This document shows positions 7,006 to 13,983 of a stretch of 17,883 bases of DNA, one piece after another (position 1 is the stretch's first letter; each line of letters opens with the position of its first letter). The stretch comes from Verrucomicrobia subdivision 6 bacterium. GTDB lineage: Bacteria; Verrucomicrobiota; Verrucomicrobiia; Methylacidiphilales; Verrucolacustridaceae. Where the stretch lies: the NCBI GenBank assembly GCA_945866245.1, contig CAMBGW010000013.1, forward strand, positions 1 to 17,883. The letters run 5' to 3'. The position numbers and the translations under genes were made by a program. The notes beneath the pieces were generated by a model. The model was not told the DNA's origin. It did no database searches and was given only the letters and a program-made list of their open reading frames with translations.

Positions 7006-8567
7006 GATCTAGATTTTTCCTTCGCATTCCAGACGCGGACAGCTCGGCCAATCAGAAGTAAGAAAAGGAGAATTACGGCGACGATGAATAGAAGGGTGAT
7101 TCGGACAGAGGGGTGGGAGCGGATAGCGGTGAGGCTATCGGCACCCTTTTGATGTATCCAAATAGCGAAAACGGTAATGAGGTAGATGGGTGAGATGTAG
7201 CGAATGATGAAATCATAAACCTGAGGGATGGGCAGGAGGGCTCCGCTTTCTAATTCTTGGCGTCCTTTTCGGGTGCCGATGACCCAGCCGTAAATTATGG
7301 TTTGGACGGTGGCAAGAAGGAAGATGCAGAAGCTTCCCACCCAAAAGTCCATCGCTTCTAAAGCGGCGAGGTCATGGGTGAACCAGACAACCAGGCCTGT
7401 TCCGATTAAGGTAATAAAACCGAGAAGGCTCACGGAGCCGCGACGATCCAGATCCAGACCTTCCTCCATAAATGCGATGGCGGGTTGCAGCATTGAGAGG
7501 GAGCTAGTTAAGGCGGCGATGAGGAGGAGAAAGAACCAGAGGAATCCGAAGAGTTGACCTGCAGGCATATGGGCGAATACGACAGGAAGGGTTTGAAAGC
7601 CTAAGCCAAAAGTTCCGCCGACTGTCCCAGCAACACCAAGGAAGATGAAGGCGGCCGGAATGGTAATCAGACCGCCCAGGGAGACTTCGCAAAATTCGTT
7701 TCCGGCAACGGCGGTGGTGGAGCTGAGGGCGATATCGTCCTTCTTTTTGAGATAGCTCGAATAATTAATAATCACGCCAAAGCCGACGGAGAGTGAAAAA
7801 AAGATTTGTGCGGCAGCAGCCATCCACATTTCCGCATTTTGCAGGGAGTGAAAAAGGCCTGCTAGACCGCCACGGAAATCCCACATGTAAGCTAGTCCTG
7901 CAAGGACATTGCGTTCGGGGTGGCTAGGGTCTGGGGTGCCCAGAGTCAAAACCCGGACAAGGACGATGAGGGCGCAGAGAATAAGAAGAGGCATTCCCCA
8001 AAGACAAACTTTCTCGATCCCCCCACTCAGGCCGCGATAAATAAAAAAGAAGTTGAGAACGATGCAAAAGAGAAGAGATGTAATTGGCAGAGAGAGACCA
8101 TGGGAAAAGAAGGAGCCATCGGCGGTGATCCCTACGAACGAGGTGAAGTGAGCGGTGTAAGTAGCGGGCTCTACCCCAAGGTTCATCTGACCGGTGAGGT
8201 ACTTCCAAGCGTAGCCGAGACACCAAGATTCAATCCAAATGTAGTACATATAGATGATGACAGGGACGATGAGGCCGAGAACACCCAAGTAGGGTGCGAG
8301 ACGGTTTTTCCAAAGGGAGCGAAAGATTCCTGGGCAGGAGTTGAAGCCGTGTTGGCCGCCCATGCGTCCCATGGTCCACTCTGACCATGCGATCGGCAAA
8401 CCGAGAAAGAAAAGGGCAAGGAAGTAGGGGATGAGGAAGGCGCCGCCGTCGTACTTTGCGGCCAGTCCAGGGAAGCGGAGAAAGTTGCCTAAGCCGACCG
8501 CACTTCCCGTCACGGCGAGAATCACACCGATCGCGGAACCCCAACTATCCCTCTTTTTTGCGCTCAT
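7002..8567 (-). CDS. LeuT-like sodium:amino acid symporter (NSS/SLC6 family)
   Basis: Inner-membrane secondary transporter expected to import an amino acid with sodium. About 12 hydrophobic helices are present. Helix 1 carries GSAVGLGNFLRFP (residues 21-33), the unwound sodium/substrate site of the LeuT fold. Helix 6 has FFSLSVGFGVIINYSSY, and helix 8 has LTSSLSMLQPAIAF with the sodium-2 Thr/Ser. As I remember it, the match to Aquifex LeuT continues through the C-terminal third (MDFW, RYISP). The ATG at 8567 is chosen; an in-frame TTG at 8585 would add six residues, and neither has a clear ribosome binding site. The gene lies 76 bases after a CDF-like gene and is coupled to a small MetS-like gene. 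Substrate cannot be told from sequence. Confidence 0.93.
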   Translation of the reverse strand: MSAKKRDSWGSAIGVILAVTGSAVGLGNFLRFPGLAAKYDGGAFLIPYFLALFFLGLPIAWSEWTMGRMGGQHGFNSCPGIFRSLWKNRLAPYLGVLGLIVPVIIYMYYIWIESWCLGYAWKYLTGQMNLGVEPATYTAHFTSFVGITADGSFFSHGLSLPITSLLFCIVLNFFFIYRGLSGGIEKVCLWGMPLLILCALIVLVRVLTLGTPDPSHPERNVLAGLAYMWDFRGGLAGLFHSLQNAEMWMAAAAQIFFSLSVGFGVIINYSSYLKKKDDIALSSTTAVAGNEFCEVSLGGLITIPAAFIFLGVAGTVGGTFGLGFQTLPVVFAHMPAGQLFGFLWFFLLLIAALTSSLSMLQPAIAFMEEGLDLDRRGSVSLLGFITLIGTGLVVWFTHDLAALEAMDFWVGSFCIFLLATVQTIIYGWVIGTRKGRQELESGALLPIPQVYDFIIRYISPIYLITVFAIWIHQKGADSLTAIRSHPSVRITLLFIVAVILLFLLLIGRAVRVWNAKEKSRS

Positions 8568-8643
8568 ACCTTTTGACTGATTCAACGGAGCGAAGGTGGA
8601 AAGCCAACCTCTATTTTGCAGTTAGGGCAAAGACGGATCATTT

Positions 8644-9537
8644 TTACTTCGGCTCTTGAATTGAGGGAATAATAGACACATCGGCTCCGGGGATAATTTT
8701 CCCGATCGATTGTTGGAGTTTCTGAATGCGTTTTTGGACTTCGCCCATAAGGAGGAGGGGATCGAACTGAAGAAAGATTTCGACATAGATACGGGGTCCC
8801 GAGCGGCGGGTACGGATTTTATGAAGTCGATCGTAGTCGTCCAAGTTCTGGACAAGTTGCCGAAGGATACGGAGTTGGGTGGTCTCCTCGATGGTGGCAT
8901 CGAGGAGATCGTTGACGGAGGAGGAGGTCATCGCCCAAGCGGCGTGGAGCATAAAAAGGACCCCGACGAGAGAGGCGAGGGGGTCGAGGTACCAGCTCCA
9001 GGATTGATCACGAAAGAAGTAGGCCAGCAGGAGGGAGGATCCCATCAAGGCATCGAAGTTCGCTTTCGAAAACCAGAGGCGAGCTTGGGACTCCATGATG
9101 GCAGAGGGCTGTTTTTGGCAAACGTGGCGCGCCTGGAAGTAGATGCGATACCCGATGAGGGTGTAGGCGAAAAAGATGCAGATTCCTGGGATGGTTCCTT
9201 CAGCCATTTGGGGTGAGGCAAGATGATGAGCGGAGTGCCAAGTGATCCAAAGTGCTGAGATCAGCATCAGCAGGCCGATACTGAGACTGACGAGATTTTC
9301 GAGCCTTCCGATTCCGTAGGCGAATCGGTGATCGGGGGATCGGCGGACGGCTCGAATGGTGAGAAAAGCGGCTAGGACTGAGAGGAAATCGGCGCTTTCT
9401 TTGAGGAGGTCGCTGAGAATGGTGAGAGAGTTGGAGAGGTAGGCGGCAGTGCCCATCAGTACGACATCCAAGAGGCAGAAAAGGAGCGCAACGAGGAGAC
9501 TTCGCTCCCGTGTGCCTGCTTGAAGGGTACTGTTCAT
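8644..9537 (-). CDS. Cation diffusion facilitator family protein with atypical metal site
   Basis: A 297-residue membrane protein of the CDF type: six hydrophobic helices, the SNSLTILSDLLKESAD block in helix 2, the HRFAYGIGRLENL loop (family HxxGHGRxE), and a C-terminal cytoplasmic domain from about residue 215 with the ferredoxin-like pattern. CDF proteins normally export Zn, Fe, Mn or similar ions by proton exchange. Here the first metal ligand of both site helices is lysine: K46-xxx-D50 in helix 2 and K158-xxx-D162 in helix 5, where the family has His or Asp. The ion specificity is therefore unknown and it may not handle a transition metal. ATG start, first gene of the leftward cluster, divergent from the next + gene across 42 bases. 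Confidence 0.85.
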   Translation of the reverse strand: MNSTLQAGTRERSLLVALLFCLLDVVLMGTAAYLSNSLTILSDLLKESADFLSVLAAFLTIRAVRRSPDHRFAYGIGRLENLVSLSIGLLMLISALWITWHSAHHLASPQMAEGTIPGICIFFAYTLIGYRIYFQARHVCQKQPSAIMESQARLWFSKANFDALMGSSLLLAYFFRDQSWSWYLDPLASLVGVLFMLHAAWAMTSSSVNDLLDATIEETTQLRILRQLVQNLDDYDRLHKIRTRRSGPRIYVEIFLQFDPLLLMGEVQKRIQKLQQSIGKIIPGADVSIIPSIQEPK

Positions 9538-9579
9538 GGAGAGCTGGTGGGATGAAGGAATCGCAGGTAGAAATGTAAA

Positions 9580-10062
9580 GTGAAATTAAAGGCCGCTGAG
9601 TGGAAAAGTATCTTTCCCAAAGAGAGGCGCAGGGATTTTCTTAAGGGGGAGGTCATGGTGTTGGAAGGAGGGTTGGCAAGAGATCTATTAGTTATTTTAA
9701 CGGGCAAGGCGCGGGTGGAGAAGAGGATTCGGGGTCGAGATCCGCTGATTCTAGCGCGATTAGGTGCTGGGGAAATTCTGGGGGAGCTATCGATTTTGAC
9801 GGGAAGACGACGATCCGCGACCGTGGTGGCGGAGAGTGGTGTGAGTGCTTTGATTGTCCCCGCGGCCAAAGTAAGGAAACTTTTAGGATTTGGAAGTGGG
9901 GGGAGAGGTAAATTTCAGCGTCAGATGATGGAGTCATTGGCGCGAAGACTGGTGCGATTATTAGAGCAGCTACCGATGTATCAGGGGGCATGGAAGGAGC
10001 CGCGGACAGCGGCAGCGGTACGAACGGCACTGGAAAAGATGTATGCGGGTTGGGCGATTTAA
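9580..10062 (+). CDS. Cyclic-nucleotide-binding-domain protein
   Basis: A 160-residue soluble protein made of one cNMP-binding beta-barrel. The phosphate-binding cassette reads GEILGELSILTGRRRSATVVA across residues 64-84, with the Glu at 69 and Arg at 78 that bind cyclic nucleotide phosphate and ribose in CAP-type domains. There is no helix-turn-helix; the tail (about residues 108-160) looks helical and basic. A cAMP/cGMP sensor role is inferred, and many such domains bind no nucleotide. The start is GTG at 9580 with no evident ribosome binding site; no better start lies in frame. It sits 44 bases before the E1 alpha gene in the same direction and may be co-transcribed with it. Confidence 0.8.
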   Translation: MKLKAAEWKSIFPKERRRDFLKGEVMVLEGGLARDLLVILTGKARVEKRIRGRDPLILARLGAGEILGELSILTGRRRSATVVAESGVSALIVPAAKVRKLLGFGSGGRGKFQRQMMESLARRLVRLLEQLPMYQGAWKEPRTAAAVRTALEKMYAGWAI

Positions 10063-10106
10063 GGGGCTGAGCTTGGCGAGAGGGAAGAAGCGGGTAATTT
10101 AAGTTG

Positions 10107-11135
10107 ATGGCCACACGAACGGCTGGCGCAGTTGCTCCTCGGTCAGAGCAGGAGTTGTTGCTTCGAGGTGAGAGGCTTGGTCGGGCGATGATACGAGCAA
10201 GGTTGTTGGAGGAGAAGTTGGGCAGTCTCTATCGGGCGGGAAGGATTGTGGGTGGGGTTTATTTGGGGAGGGGGCAGGAGGCTTTGAGTGGGGCGGGTGG
10301 GGTGGCGTTGCGGAAGGGGGATGTCTTTGCGCCGTTGATTCGGGATATGGCGGGAAGGTTAGCGTTTGGCGAGCCGATGGAGGATGCGTTGAGAGCCTAT
10401 TTGGGATCGAGATTGGGCCCGATGAAAGGGCGGGATGGAAACATTCATCGGGGGGATCTTTCACGAGGGATTTTGCCGATGATCAGTCATCTGGGCGCGA
10501 TGGTCTCGACGGTTTCAGGGGTGCTCATGGCAAAGCGGATGAAAAAAGAGAGGGGAGGGGTGGGCTTGACCTGTGTAGGAGATGGGGCGACCTCAACCGG
10601 ATCCTTTCATGAGGGGTTAAATTTAGCGGCGGTCGAGCGACTGCCGCTGGTGGTGGTGGTGGCAGATAATGGATATGCGTACTCGACACCAAGGGAGAGG
10701 CAATTTGCGTGTGTGGATTTGGTAGATCGTGCCAAAGGGTACGGAGTGGCGGGAGTTGCTGTGGATGGGACCGATCCGATTGCTTGCGGCGAGGTTCTGC
10801 ATCGTGCGGTGGAGCGAGCCAGACGGGGAGAGGGCCCGCAGTTGGTGGTGGGCACCTTACTCAGGCTCTGCGGGCACGGGGAGCACGATGATGGGTTGTA
10901 TATCGATTCCACGATGAAAAGTTCGGGCCGAGGCCGTGATTGTATGCAAGTGATGGGGGATCAGATGAAAAAAATGGGTCGGGAGAAAGATTGGTTGAGT
11001 TGGAGGGAGGATGCTTTTCGTGAGGTAGAGGAGGCAGTGGCCAAGGTTTCGGCAGAACCGGTTCCAGATCCATTTGAGGAGGATTGGTGGGCGACGCAGA
11101 TGGGTTCAGGTACGGAGGTCTTGGGTTCCTCGTGA
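10107..11135 (+). CDS. pdhA: 2-oxoacid dehydrogenase E1 component, alpha subunit
   Basis: Thiamine-diphosphate subunit of a pyruvate or branched-chain 2-oxoacid dehydrogenase E1 heterotetramer (342 residues). The cofactor motif runs from GDG (residues 158-160) through ATSTGSFHEGLNLAAVERLP to the Asn of ADNGYAYSTP (188). Other matches are YLGRGQEA (52-59) and GRDGNIHRG with ISHLGAMVS (108-134), equivalent to the family's SxH loop region. The ATG at 10107 is preferred to the TTG just before it. The stop overlaps the beta subunit start (GTGA). Without an E2 gene nearby, pyruvate, acetoin and branched-chain substrates cannot be told apart, so the gene symbol is provisional. Confidence 0.88.
   Translation: MATRTAGAVAPRSEQELLLRGERLGRAMIRARLLEEKLGSLYRAGRIVGGVYLGRGQEALSGAGGVALRKGDVFAPLIRDMAGRLAFGEPMEDALRAYLGSRLGPMKGRDGNIHRGDLSRGILPMISHLGAMVSTVSGVLMAKRMKKERGGVGLTCVGDGATSTGSFHEGLNLAAVERLPLVVVVADNGYAYSTPRERQFACVDLVDRAKGYGVAGVAVDGTDPIACGEVLHRAVERARRGEGPQLVVGTLLRLCGHGEHDDGLYIDSTMKSSGRGRDCMQVMGDQMKKMGREKDWLSWREDAFREVEEAVAKVSAEPVPDPFEEDWWATQMGSGTEVLGSS
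10250..10302 (+). other. Cluster of G-runs with quadruplex potential in the E1 alpha gene
   Basis: Seven runs of three or more G lie on the coding strand within 53 bases, starting about 140 bases after the start codon. The first four runs (10250-10274) fit the canonical quadruplex rule with loops of 1, 7 and 1. The stretch codes for conserved-looking E1 alpha residues, so it may simply reflect glycine codons on a G-rich strand. Confidence 0.45.
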
Positions 11136-12097
11136 GTGTAACTTATTTAGATGCGATTCGCTCTGCGCAGGAGAAGGCATTGCAGGATGACCCGACGGTT
11201 TTTATCTATGGGCAAGATGTTGGGGCCTTTGGAGGTGCTTTTAAGGCAACGAAAAATTTAGCGAAGCGCTATCCTGGCAGGGTGATCGACTCCCCGATTT
11301 CGGAAGATGCGATGGTGGGGATGGCGGTAGGGGCGGCAATGGAAGGAATGAGACCGATTGTCGAGATGCAGTTTGCTGATTTTTCGACGGTTGGGCTGAA
11401 TCAGATGTTGAATCATGCAGCGACCACTTTTTGGAGGACGGGCAAGCCTTGTCCGATGGTTCTACGGTTGCCCTCGGGTGGTACGCCAGGAAGCGGGCCT
11501 TTTCATAGTCAGTCGATGGAGACGATTTATTCCCACTATCCAGGAATCGTAGTGATGACCCCAGCGACGGTGGACGACGCGTACACCATGCTCTTGGAAG
11601 CGATTGCCATGCCGGATCCTGTCGTCTTCTGCGAGCACAAGTTGCTGTACTACCACTTGAAGGCGGATGCATTGCCGAAAAGCGCGGTGCCCGCATTTCG
11701 TGCTCAGGTGGTGCGTCCTGGGCGGGACATTACATGTGTTACGTATAGCGCGATGGTGCACGAGGCGGTAGCAGCTGCGCAGGAGCTGGTAGGGGAGGGA
11801 TATGAGGTCGAGGTGGTCGATTTACGAACGGTGAAGCCCTTGGATACGGACACTATTTTGGCAAGTGTTGCGCGGACGGGACGATTGCTGGCGGTGGGGG
11901 AGTCGTGGCCGTGGGGTGGTGCGTCTGCCGAAGTGGTGGCGCGGGTGGCTTCGGAAGGATTTGAGCTGCTCGATGCGCCGCCGAAACGCCTCAATGCAAA
12001 GGACACTCCTATTCCTTACCATCCGAATTTATGGGCGGCCCATCGGCCCACGGCGGTGAGAATCGCGGCCGCGTTGAGAGAGGTGTTGCGGTACTGA
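11132..12097 (+). CDS. pdhB: 2-oxoacid dehydrogenase E1 component, beta subunit
   Basis: Partner of the preceding alpha subunit; together they decarboxylate a 2-oxoacid on thiamine diphosphate and pass the acyl group to a lipoyl E2. Landmarks: YGQDVGAFGGAFKATKNL (residues 26-43), SPISEDAMVGMAVGAA with the catalytic-site Glu at 58, GPFHSQSMETIYSHYPG in the middle, and the C-terminal transketolase-like domain with VVDLRTVKPLD and ESWPWGGASAEV. The chosen start is GTG at 11132 (321 residues), overlapping the alpha stop by 4 bases and giving the family's normal N-terminus. An earlier in-frame start at 11084 would only add residues overlapping the alpha gene. No E2 or E3 gene follows; the next gene is convergent. 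Confidence 0.9.
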   Translation: MSVTYLDAIRSAQEKALQDDPTVFIYGQDVGAFGGAFKATKNLAKRYPGRVIDSPISEDAMVGMAVGAAMEGMRPIVEMQFADFSTVGLNQMLNHAATTFWRTGKPCPMVLRLPSGGTPGSGPFHSQSMETIYSHYPGIVVMTPATVDDAYTMLLEAIAMPDPVVFCEHKLLYYHLKADALPKSAVPAFRAQVVRPGRDITCVTYSAMVHEAVAAAQELVGEGYEVEVVDLRTVKPLDTDTILASVARTGRLLAVGESWPWGGASAEVVARVASEGFELLDAPPKRLNAKDTPIPYHPNLWAAHRPTAVRIAAALREVLRY

Positions 12098-12099
12098 AT

Positions 12100-12873
12100 T
12101 TAGGCTCGGAACTGGAGGCAGTGCCAGCGGCCGAGTCGACCCCGACGTTGAAGTTTCCATCGAAACCCTCGAGCTGCGCGAATGATGCTATTTTCTTGGC
12201 CATGAAGAATTCCTGAAAGAATTAGGGTTGTATGTGACTTGCGGTGTCGCTCGAGGCGAGGAAGGAGATGAAGCAGAAGAGAGTCGTAAAGATTCGCGAC
12301 GATCAGATCTGCGTCTGGGAGGGGAGCACGAAGAGCGTCGATAATCGAGAACCTCGCTTTGTTGTTGAGACGATTGATGCGTGCATTTCTTTGGGCCTCT
12401 TGAATGGCGGTGGGATCGAGATCCCAACCGATCGCATTTGCGTTCCACTTGGCAGCAGCGAGGGCAAGGATCCCTGAGCCGCATCCGAGATCTAGGACGG
12501 TAGGTTTCGGCTTTGGAGAGGAAGCTAAAAAGTGGGTCAGGTAGCGAAGGCAGAGATGAGTCGTGGCATGCTCCCCTGAGCCGAAAGCGGGACCTGCACG
12601 AATTTTAAGACGAGGGATGGCGCGATCTTTTTTGGCGACGACTCTCTGGTCGCTCGTGATCAGCAGGCGTTGGGCGATGCGTAGCTGGAAGTGAGTCGAG
12701 GGTCGAACGATAAGCTTTCGTATCTTTCCTTTACGTTGGCGTTGAAGATGCCGAAGTGGGGTAAGGGTGGGGGAGTAGATCTGAAGAAGTGGAGGGCGGC
12801 CCGGTCGTTCAATTTGTGCGTGGGGAAGAGAAAGATTCTGGGTTGTGAGATGAGGGGATTCCAGAATGTACAC
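12100..12873 (-). CDS. prmA: Ribosomal protein L11 methyltransferase (PrmA)-like, short N-terminus
   Basis: SAM-dependent methyltransferase. The PrmA signature AFGSGEHATTHLCLRYL (residues 96-112), the SAM motif VLDLGCGSGILALAAAKW (126-143) and the post-II motif DLIVANLY (189-196) are all present, so the catalytic domain is convincing. PrmA normally methylates L11 on lysines and its N-terminus, using an N-terminal recognition domain. Here only about 95 residues precede the AFGSG motif against roughly 140 in E. coli, and they are basic and poorly conserved, so L11 as substrate is likely but not certain. GTG start 6 bases after the rlmN stop; the CDS ends 2 bases from the convergent pdhB stop. 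Confidence 0.85.
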   Translation of the reverse strand: MYILESPHLTTQNLSLPHAQIERPGRPPLLQIYSPTLTPLRHLQRQRKGKIRKLIVRPSTHFQLRIAQRLLITSDQRVVAKKDRAIPRLKIRAGPAFGSGEHATTHLCLRYLTHFLASSPKPKPTVLDLGCGSGILALAAAKWNANAIGWDLDPTAIQEAQRNARINRLNNKARFSIIDALRAPLPDADLIVANLYDSLLLHLLPRLERHRKSHTTLILSGILHGQENSIIRAARGFRWKLQRRGRLGRWHCLQFRA

Positions 12874-12879
12874 GGAGGA

Positions 12880-13935
12880 TTAGGCGGGTTGGGACTGTTT
12901 CATTTCCTCCCGAAGTCGCAACTGGCCGCAGGCGGCGTCGATGTCGTGACCTTTCTCGCGTCGGACTGTGGCTCGCACTCCAGCTTTGAGAAGAGTGCGG
13001 CAGAAGAGGTTGATGGCATCTTCGGAAGGTCTCTCGTAGGGAAGGCCTTCGACCTTGTTATAGGGGATGAGGTTCACTTTTGCGAAAAGACGGCGGGCGT
13101 GTTGGGCGAGGAGGGTGGCTTGTTCTGGAGAGTCGTTGATTCCTGCGAGGAGAATGTATTCAAAGAAAATCTGTTTCTTTTTGGCACGGACAAAAACGTC
13201 ACAAGCTTCGAGGAGTCGGTCGAGGGGATAACGTTTGTTGACGGGCATGATCTGATCGCGGATGGCGTCGCTGGCGGCGTGAAGGGAGAGCGCAAGCCGA
13301 AATTGGAGTGGGTGATAAGCTAACTCCTCGATTTGAGGTGCGAGGCCACTGGTGGAGATGGTGACATGTCTTGCGCCCATACCGACATTGGCGGGGGAGA
13401 TGAGTAGATCGAGGGCTGGGAGAAGATTCGGCAGGTTGGCAAGGGGCTCTCCCATACCCATAAAGACGAGATTGTCGGGTCGGCGGCCGGCGATGCGGGA
13501 AGCTTCGAGGACTTGGCCGATGATTTCAGCCGCGGTGAGGTTTCGGCGCCATCCATCGATGCCGCTAGCACAGAAGCGACAGCCGTAGGCACAGCCGACT
13601 TGGCTGGAGACACAAAGAGTGAGGCGGGTGCTGCGATTTCCCTCCTTCCCTGGAGTGGCGGGGATAAGGACTGATTCGATAAACGATCCGTCCCCTAATT
13701 TCCAAAGGAATTTGCGGGTGGTGTCTTCGGATCCTTGGATCGTGACGGGCTCGGCGGCACGTAGGCGAAAGCGGGAGGCGAGGGAGGTGCGGAGAGGAAG
13801 TGAGAGGTCGGTCATCTCATCGTAAGAGGAGACGAAGCGCTGGAGGACCCAGGTGCGAATCTGTTTTTCGCGGTAGGGCTGGTCTGGGGGGAGGTCCCAC
13901 TCAGTTACCGGCTGATCGAGGAGGAGGGGAAGCAT
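12880..13935 (-). CDS. rlmN: Dual-specificity RNA methyltransferase RlmN (radical SAM)
   Basis: Methylates C2 of A2503 in 23S rRNA and A37 in some tRNAs. The 351-residue protein has the radical-SAM cluster cysteines C115, C119 and C122 in GCAYGCRFCASG, the upstream catalytic Cys C108 (LCVSSQVG) and the methyl-carrying Cys C336 (DIDAACGQL). The SAM-binding GMGEPLAN follows in the usual place. All catalytic residues needed for the ping-pong mechanism are present. It is preceded by a 48-base gap after the sugar-transferase gene and followed by prmA after 6 bases; rlmN with prmA makes a ribosome/tRNA-modification pair. ATG start at 13935. I see no features favouring the paralogue Cfr, which confers resistance. 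Confidence 0.96.
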   Translation of the reverse strand: MLPLLLDQPVTEWDLPPDQPYREKQIRTWVLQRFVSSYDEMTDLSLPLRTSLASRFRLRAAEPVTIQGSEDTTRKFLWKLGDGSFIESVLIPATPGKEGNRSTRLTLCVSSQVGCAYGCRFCASGIDGWRRNLTAAEIIGQVLEASRIAGRRPDNLVFMGMGEPLANLPNLLPALDLLISPANVGMGARHVTISTSGLAPQIEELAYHPLQFRLALSLHAASDAIRDQIMPVNKRYPLDRLLEACDVFVRAKKKQIFFEYILLAGINDSPEQATLLAQHARRLFAKVNLIPYNKVEGLPYERPSEDAINLFCRTLLKAGVRATVRREKGHDIDAACGQLRLREEMKQSQPA

Positions 13936-13983
13936 TTCGATTAGTCTACCATAGGAAGCGGTGTGTCCGATGACCTAGCAGTA

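Noticed and set aside
7826..7844. A 19-base stretch resembling one arm plus the centre of the ribD palindrome (17 of 19 bases by eye)
   Set aside because: It encodes LQNAEMW in the symporter, aligned without gaps to LeuT-family residues before helix 6, and the second arm is absent, so it is best taken as chance similarity.
8568..8643. The 76-base gap between the CDF-like gene and the symporter as a promoter, riboswitch or terminator
   Set aside because: Only a weak, offset AGGTTGG/CCACCT pairing is visible and no convincing -35/-10 pair or T-run, so no regulatory element can be supported.
9538..9579. The 42-base divergent gap as a bidirectional promoter with an operator
   Set aside because: Promoters must lie in or near it, but I found no clear -10/-35 hexamers or symmetric operator to place.
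12691..13323. A 210-codon + strand frame across rlmN and prmA
   Set aside because: It runs opposite two clearly identified genes, mirrors their codons, and has no recognisable domain or start signal.
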